A stretch of DNA of 64,000 nt, taken from assembly GCF_006440675.2 (NCBI RefSeq), contig NZ_CP083951.1, positions 3,443,501 through 3,507,500 on the forward strand, given 5' to 3'. This stretch comes from Mesorhizobium sp. B2-8-5. GTDB lineage: Bacteria; Pseudomonadota; Alphaproteobacteria; Rhizobiales; Rhizobiaceae. The notes below the pieces were generated by a model, which was not told where the DNA came from, did not search any database, and saw nothing but the letters and a program-made list of their open reading frames with translations. This document shows, piece by piece, positions 59,846 through 64,000 of this stretch; positions within the stretch are counted from its first letter, which is position 1; each line of letters starts with the position of its first letter. The position numbers and the translations under genes are program-made.

Positions 59846-60140
59846 TTTCTTTCCCGCCAGCCTTGACCAGAGCGACTAGCCGCTCTCGGTCATATTTCGC
59901 GTCGAGTTCCTGATAGGCCTTCTCGACCTCGGCCTCGATGTCGTCGCCGACCGGGATCGGGTCGGCCTTGCGCCATTCCGCCAGATAGTCGTCGGTGCCG
60001 CCGGCGCCGGTGCGCATGGCGCACATGTCGATCGCCTCGGTGAAGCGCAGCGGCAGCTCGCGCTTGGCGTTCTGCCGGCCCTTCTTGACGATGACCTGGG
60101 CGGGGATGTCGCGCCAGTAGACGACGATCAGATCGGCCAT
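59838..60140 (-). CDS. small PF13769-type ('virulence factor' named) protein
   Basis: 100-residue protein with ADLIVVYWRDIPAQVIVKKG at the N-terminus, then RFTEAIDMCAMRTG and DDYLAEWRKADPI. These stretches resemble the PF13769 family, whose name carries little functional information. First gene of the C1 operon and overlapping the next by 8 bp, so it probably works with the reductase or corrinoid proteins. Exact role unknown. Confidence 0.75.
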   Translation of the reverse strand: MADLIVVYWRDIPAQVIVKKGRQNAKRELPLRFTEAIDMCAMRTGAGGTDDYLAEWRKADPIPVGDDIEAEVEKAYQELDAKYDRERLVALVKAGGKENV

Positions 60141-60313
60141 GAATTCTCACTCCTCGAGGTTGTCGAGCATTGCCGCATGCGCCGTTGGGCCGCTTGTTAT
60201 GGGACGACGCGCGCGCCTTCAAAAGCGACGCTGGCGATGGCCCAAACGGAAGGGAGAAGTTCTTTGGTCGAGCATCCCCCTGTGTGCTGCACCGCTTGCT
60301 CTCGAAACTTGCC

Positions 60314-60829
60314 TTATTCGTAGCCGAAGCCGCTTTCCCTTAAGTCGGCGATACGCACGATCATGCTTCGTTTCGGATCGAATGGCAGGTCTACGAAATC
60401 GAAGCCGCGGTAGAAGTTTCTCACGGACTCATCAAGTGGGTGGGCAAGGACGCCAAAACAGCCGATCTCAGTGGAAAACCGAACCGCGGTCCTAAATGCG
60501 AAGAGGAGCAGTGAGCGTCCGCATCCGCGACCTTGAAAGCGGATATCCACGGCCAGCTGGCCGAGCAACACAATCGGAATGGGATCGGGGCGATTACGCT
60601 GTGCCGACTTCGGCAGATAGGCCCGCTCGATCTGGCCGGCGCTCAGCGCAACATAGGCAGCAATCGCGCCGCTCGCCAAATCGCAGATGACGCTGGTGCG
60701 CGATGCCCCGTCCTGCTGGTTGCGCCAGGCATGGCGACGAAGCCAATTGTTGAGCGACTCGCGGCCGCAGTCGAAAGCATCTCTGTTGTCGTCAACCGCA
60801 AGCGGTCGAGGCGAGGTCAGTCCTGCCAT
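60314..60829 (-). CDS. GNAT-fold acetyltransferase, TacT-like toxin (pair 2)
   Basis: 171 residues from ATG 60829. FDCGRESLNNWLRRHAWRNQ at the N-terminal half, the acetyl-CoA loop RFQGRGCGRSLLLFAF, and NFYRGFDFVDLPFD with the candidate catalytic Tyr. Same plan as pair 1 (47951) but clearly divergent in sequence. It overlaps the antitoxin gene by 13 bp. The open frame extends to a TTG at 60892, which I consider too far upstream. Confidence 0.85.
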   Translation of the reverse strand: MAGLTSPRPLAVDDNRDAFDCGRESLNNWLRRHAWRNQQDGASRTSVICDLASGAIAAYVALSAGQIERAYLPKSAQRNRPDPIPIVLLGQLAVDIRFQGRGCGRSLLLFAFRTAVRFSTEIGCFGVLAHPLDESVRNFYRGFDFVDLPFDPKRSMIVRIADLRESGFGYE

Positions 60830-61083
60830 ACGGGCCGTGACGCTGCGAGCCTTTGCAAACCAGGCAGCTTTTTCGGCGCCGATTTCGCCCAAGCCTCAAA
60901 CCGCTCCCAGTCGGCTGCGGGGATCGTCACGATACGTCCATCCAACACCTCCATTTCGGCAGCTTCAACAGCCTTACGGCGGATGAAGTCGCTAAGATTG
61001 GTGTTAGCCTGACTTGCGGCGGCTTCGAGTATTTCGCGTTCGTCCAGAGTGACGCGGACGCTAAGAGGAGCCATGTTCGACAT
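60817..61083 (-). CDS. DUF1778 (TacA-like) antitoxin (pair 2)
   Basis: 88 residues. Ribbon-helix-helix region PLSVRVTLDEREILEAAASQ and NTNLSDFIRRKAVEAAEM, then the toxin-binding tail IVTIPAADWERFEAW. The reading frame runs upstream to 61497, but ATG 61083 gives the usual antitoxin length. It sits about 54 bp from the end of the formyltransferase gene, with no strong palindrome visible. Confidence 0.83.
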   Translation of the reverse strand: MSNMAPLSVRVTLDEREILEAAASQANTNLSDFIRRKAVEAAEMEVLDGRIVTIPAADWERFEAWAKSAPKKLPGLQRLAASRPVWQD

Positions 61084-61136
61084 CGTAATCTCGCTTTCTG
61101 TATGACAATAGCATACAAATCGCCGAGCTGACAATG

Positions 61137-61928
61137 TTACCAGACGCGCTTGGTCAGGCCGGTCCAGAGGTAGAACCAGATCGTCGGGTGGTACCACTGT
61201 TTCGACGGCAGGCCAGGATCGATCGTTTCCAGTCTGCCGGCCAGCGCATTGCCGACCGCCTCGACGCAGACATCGCGCGAAAATGCTGCCTGCCGCAGCG
61301 CGTAGCTGGCGATCGTATCGCCGGTCCTGGGCTTGCCGCGCGCCTGCTTCAGCACACCGCCGGTGTCGACGCCGGCATCGACCAGATGCACTGTGGTGCC
61401 GAAATTCCCTTGATCGCCGGAGGCCAGCGCCCAGTAGCCGCCATTCATGCCGCGATATTTTGGCGCGATGCCGGCGTGATAGTTGAGCACTGGGCAAGGC
61501 ATCTTGGCCAGCGTATCCTTCGACAGCAGCCTACAGCCGGCAAGCAGCACAACGCCAGGATCGATGCTCACGATCCCCTTCAGGCATTCCGGCCCGTTGG
61601 CTGAAGGGACATGGATGATCGCCTGGCCTTGCCTCGGCTCGGTTGCGAGCTTCTCCTCGGCGATCAGTCGCGCGGCATGACGGGCCAGGAAGCGCTTGCC
61701 GAGCCTGGTCAGTACCATGGTGCCGAGCTGGCCGATGGCCGAGATCCAGCCCTGGCGCCGGGCGCGGCCCATGAGCAGGCGCTTTTTGGATTCAGGGGAT
61801 TCGAGGATGACGCTGACAGGGCCGACGCGATCGGCAAGCGCATTGACGATGGCCCAGATATGCGGGCCACCTTCGGTGACGACCACAATCGGTCGCGTAA
61901 TCGATTCCGACGCTGTCATGGCAAGCAT
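61137..61928 (-). CDS. formyltransferase-fold protein
   Basis: 263 residues. The formyltransferase core is recognised by LNYHAGIAPKYRGMNGGYWAL (Asn-x-His, with a downstream GTTVHLVDAGVDTGGVL region holding the catalytic Asp). It resembles enzymes that transfer formyl from 10-formyl-THF to a sugar amine or other acceptor. The N-terminal part (PIVVVTEGGPHIWAIV) differs from MTF. ATG 61928 or 61919 are both possible. The C1 context makes a folate-linked acceptor plausible, but none is identified. Confidence 0.8.
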   Translation of the reverse strand: MLAMTASESITRPIVVVTEGGPHIWAIVNALADRVGPVSVILESPESKKRLLMGRARRQGWISAIGQLGTMVLTRLGKRFLARHAARLIAEEKLATEPRQGQAIIHVPSANGPECLKGIVSIDPGVVLLAGCRLLSKDTLAKMPCPVLNYHAGIAPKYRGMNGGYWALASGDQGNFGTTVHLVDAGVDTGGVLKQARGKPRTGDTIASYALRQAAFSRDVCVEAVGNALAGRLETIDPGLPSKQWYHPTIWFYLWTGLTKRVW

Positions 61929-62014
61929 CCGCTCTGAAGATCGGGCGCATGCTATGCGGACCGGGTTAATCCCTGGTGTGCCGGAGGCGTTTCAGCCAGC
62001 GTCGAAGGGCCGGT

Positions 62015-62596
62015 TCAGCGCTTCAATTCCATGATGTCGAGCTTCGATTCGTAATAGGGCGCGGGGAATTCGATCCGCCATTCGGTGGCGCTGTTGCGGA
62101 AGGCATAGCCCACCTGGTCGCTTTCGGGGCCGCTGCCATAGGGCTTGGCCTTGTCGTCATTGACCGAGAACGAGCCGAGATAGATGGCGCGCTTGTCGCC
62201 ATCGTCGAAGAAACGGCCGGCGGTGCGCTGCGAGCCGCTGATCTTCGCAAGCCGCCAGCCGGAGCCGTCGTCGGTCACCTTGCACTTGAACCAGCCATAG
62301 ATGACGAGCGGGCTGATGCCGCCCGCCTTGATGGTGCGGCACTTCCAGTTGCCGGTGAGATCCTTGTCGGAGAAGGCGACAAGTGGTTTGGCGAGCAGTT
62401 CATCCAACTGCTTGACCTCGGCCGGATCGCCGGCCTTTGCCTCTTCGAGGGCCGCCTTGCGCGTCTCGCCATACTTGTCCAATCGCGCCTTGTCGGCAGC
62501 CGTGATCAGCTTCTGCACTTCGCCATCGGCAAGGGCCGGCAAAGTGAGGGCGACGAGACCGAGGGCGGCAAGGAGCAGGCGAGGCATCATGAACAT
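62015..62596 (-). CDS. exported protein, DUF4893-like
   Basis: 193 residues. Signal peptide RLLLAALGLVALTLPALA, cleavage near residue 23. The mature region contains LTGNWKCRTIKAGG and VIYGWFKCKVTDDG, with two cysteines that may bond, and YAFRNSATEWRIEFP. This matches what I recall of DUF4893, which has no known function. Close in-frame ATGs at 62596, 62590 and 62587 follow GAGGAA. It is divergent from the epimerase gene across 121 bp. Confidence 0.78.
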   Translation of the reverse strand: MFMMPRLLLAALGLVALTLPALADGEVQKLITAADKARLDKYGETRKAALEEAKAGDPAEVKQLDELLAKPLVAFSDKDLTGNWKCRTIKAGGISPLVIYGWFKCKVTDDGSGWRLAKISGSQRTAGRFFDDGDKRAIYLGSFSVNDDKAKPYGSGPESDQVGYAFRNSATEWRIEFPAPYYESKLDIMELKR

Positions 62597-62717
62597 GTTT
62601 CCTCAAATCAATGGCTGGAACAAAGTTCTTTCTATCACTGGCGCACAACTTACCGGTTCGCCATCGTCTGTCATCCATGCTTAACAACAGCATCTCGAAG
62701 AAATGGCGGTTTGATCG

Positions 62718-63632
62718 ATGCGGATCTTGCTCACGGGATCGTCCGGCTGGCTGGGCAGCGCGCTCGGGCCGAGGCTCGAAGCGCTCGGCCATCACGTCGT
62801 CGGACTTGATCCGGTTCCCTCGGCGCGCACCCAAGTCGTCGGCTCGATCGCGGATCGCGATCTTGTCCTGAAGACTGTCCGCGAGAACAGCATCGAGGCC
62901 ATTATTCACAGTGGGGCGCTGCACAAGCCGAACATCGAGCATCATGAGAATAGCGCCTTCGTCGCCACGAATGTGCAAGGCACGCTCAACCTGCTCGACG
63001 CGGCCGTGGCCTGCGGCGTGCAGCGCTTCCTCTTCACCTCGACGACCTCGCTGATGATCTCGCAGGCGATCCGCGCCGGTTTCCGGGGTGGCGCGCGCAA
63101 GGCGGCCTGGCTGACCGAGGAGATGTCGCCGGAGCCACGCAACATCTATGGCGTGACGAAGCTTTCCGCCGAGCATCTCTGTCGCCTCTACCACATCGAG
63201 CATGGGCTGCCGGTGGTGGTGCTGCGCACCGCGCGCTTCTTTCCCGAGGCGGACGACATGGCACATGCCATCGAACAGTCCGATGCCAACACCAAGGCCA
63301 ACGAATTGCTGTTCCGGCGGCTGACGGTGGAGGACGCGGCCGAGGCCCATGTGGCGGCCCTGGAGAAAGCGCCGAGCCTTGGCTTCGACGTCTTCATCAT
63401 CTCGGCGCCGACGCCGTTCCGGCCGCAGGATTGCGTCGAGTTGATCGCCGACGCGCCGACGGTCGTCGCGCGCTATTTCCCGGACTATTCGAGGCTCTAT
63501 GCGAGGAAGGGCTGGACGATGTTCTCCTCGATCGACCGCGTCTACGATCCGTCGCGGGCGCGAGAGCGACTGGGCTTTGTGTGCAGAACGAGTTTTGCCG
63601 ATGTGTTGAGGGCGCTGGAAGCGGAGGCGTGA
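62718..63632 (+). CDS. extended SDR NAD-dependent epimerase/dehydratase
   Basis: 304 residues. The dinucleotide motif LLTGSSGWLGSAL, and the catalytic Tyr/Lys in NIYGVTKLSAEH. RLTVEDAAEAHVAALE and FIISAPTPF are typical of the sugar-nucleotide epimerase branch. It is a single gene, convergent with the DUF1638 gene with 10 bp between. Its substrate is unknown. Confidence 0.86.
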   Translation: MRILLTGSSGWLGSALGPRLEALGHHVVGLDPVPSARTQVVGSIADRDLVLKTVRENSIEAIIHSGALHKPNIEHHENSAFVATNVQGTLNLLDAAVACGVQRFLFTSTTSLMISQAIRAGFRGGARKAAWLTEEMSPEPRNIYGVTKLSAEHLCRLYHIEHGLPVVVLRTARFFPEADDMAHAIEQSDANTKANELLFRRLTVEDAAEAHVAALEKAPSLGFDVFIISAPTPFRPQDCVELIADAPTVVARYFPDYSRLYARKGWTMFSSIDRVYDPSRARERLGFVCRTSFADVLRALEAEA

Positions 63633-63642
63633 AGACCGACCT

Positions 63643-64000
63643 TCAGGCCCCCTGTGCCGCCCGCGCCAGTTCGCTTGTCAAATCGCCATATCCCGTCGGC
63701 CGGCGCTCATAGGCGAGGCCGAGCATGACGGCGGCTTTCTCGGCGACCTTGTCGAGCTCGGGATCGTCGGTCTGGGCGAGATAGATCAGCTTCTCGTAAT
63801 TACCGAAATAGTCCTTGATCAGTTCGGGATGCCTGTCGAGGCCGAGCGGCTTGATGAAGAAAGCCTCGAACTGGCGGCAGAGGAAGTCGGTCATATAAAA
63901 CGACATCATGTCGTCGTCGGCGATCTTCGCGTAGGCATCCATGCCCTGGTAGAAGGCAAAGCAATGCGGCCCGGCCATGCGCTCGACGCCATGCTTCTCG
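63643..64000 (-). CDS. DUF1638 protein, 5' end beyond window
   Basis: The C-terminal 118 or so residues are visible and the frame stays open to the window edge. RMAGPHCFAFYQGMDAYAKI, SFYMTDFLCRQFEAFF and LIYLAQTDDPELD match my recollection of DUF1638. That family is found beside corrinoid-dependent methylamine/betaine methyltransferases (MttB family) in archaea and rhizobia. If right, the MttB-like and corrinoid-protein genes are probably just to the right of this window. The function of DUF1638 itself is not established. Confidence 0.72.
   Translation of the reverse strand, partial: EKHGVERMAGPHCFAFYQGMDAYAKIADDDMMSFYMTDFLCRQFEAFFIKPLGLDRHPELIKDYFGNYEKLIYLAQTDDPELDKVAEKAAVMLGLAYERRPTGYGDLTSELARAAQGA

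Noticed and set aside
1..64000. CRISPR arrays, rRNA, tRNA, insertion sequences or prophage
   Set aside because: Looked for regular spaced repeats, conserved rRNA/tRNA cores and transposase motifs by eye and found none; a tool search would be more sensitive.

Overview
The window reads as chromosome from an alphaproteobacterium of the order Hyphomicrobiales, most likely Mesorhizobium or a close relative. I infer this from the high GC content, dense operons with ATGA/GTGA stop-start overlaps, heterotetrameric sarcosine oxidase in soxBDAG order, DUF1127 mini-proteins, and short palindromic intergenic repeats of a rhizobial type. I see no rRNA, tRNA, CRISPR, phage or insertion sequence, and no nod, nif or fix genes. 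It looks like core or accessory chromosome rather than a symbiosis island. All assignments come from reading motifs and recalled family features; no database was searched.

Layout. (1) 41-4593: a ChaC-like protein, cobalamin genes cobU-cobO, cobD on the opposite strand, cobC, and a small tyrosine phosphatase. (2) 4606-11513: a divergent uptake and ring-degradation locus. Creatininase and RidA genes point left. An NMT1-type ABC transporter, a CodA-like amidohydrolase and a GlcD-like flavoenzyme point right. (3) 11514-13032: two paralogous quinone-reductase-like genes bracketed by two different palindromic repeats. (4) 13033-28415: demethylation block. A leftward operon (XRE-cupin regulator, FAD/GcvT enzyme, homocysteine methyltransferase, aminotransferase, second FAD/GcvT enzyme) is followed by a nitroreductase, a DHA2 exporter and soxBDAG. 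(5) 28608-31554: an MscS-type channel and a small secreted protein. (6) 31804-39644: seven rightward genes that look like a polyprenyl-phosphate-pentose (DPA-like) glycosylation cassette: HAD-UbiA fusion, DprE1 homologue, SMR-type protein, extended SDR, class III aminotransferase, polytopic GT-C-like protein and FkbM methyltransferase. (7) 39802-47948: a third FAD/GcvT enzyme, an S2P-like protease, SAICAR synthase, a DUF1194 protein and a second NMT1-type ABC transporter. (8) 47951-54607: a TacAT-type toxin-antitoxin pair, a GbdR-like AraC regulator, mini-proteins, a LysR regulator, an esterase and an acyltransferase. (9) 54617-64000: a corrinoid/folate C1 operon (PF13769-type protein, MTHFR C-terminal-domain zinc protein, MTHFR, methyl-THF:corrinoid methyltransferase, RACo-type activator), a second TacAT pair, a formyltransferase, a secreted protein, an epimerase and a DUF1638 gene cut by the window end.

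How it fits together. Three FAD/GcvT fusion enzymes, SoxBDAG, a homocysteine methyltransferase, MTHFR, a methyl-THF methyltransferase with its RACo-type activator, cobalamin genes and a GbdR-like regulator all lie within 64 kb. This supports a tetrahydrofolate-linked route for stripping methyl groups from betaine-type compounds. The first corrinoid enzymes (MttB-like methyltransferase and corrinoid protein) are not in view. The truncated DUF1638 gene suggests they may lie just beyond the right edge.

The two strongest candidates for something new are the DPA-like cassette at 31.8-39.6 kb and the corrinoid C1 operon at 54.6-60.1 kb. The latter carries a perfect ATATAAAG-type palindrome directly in front of its methyltransferase gene.
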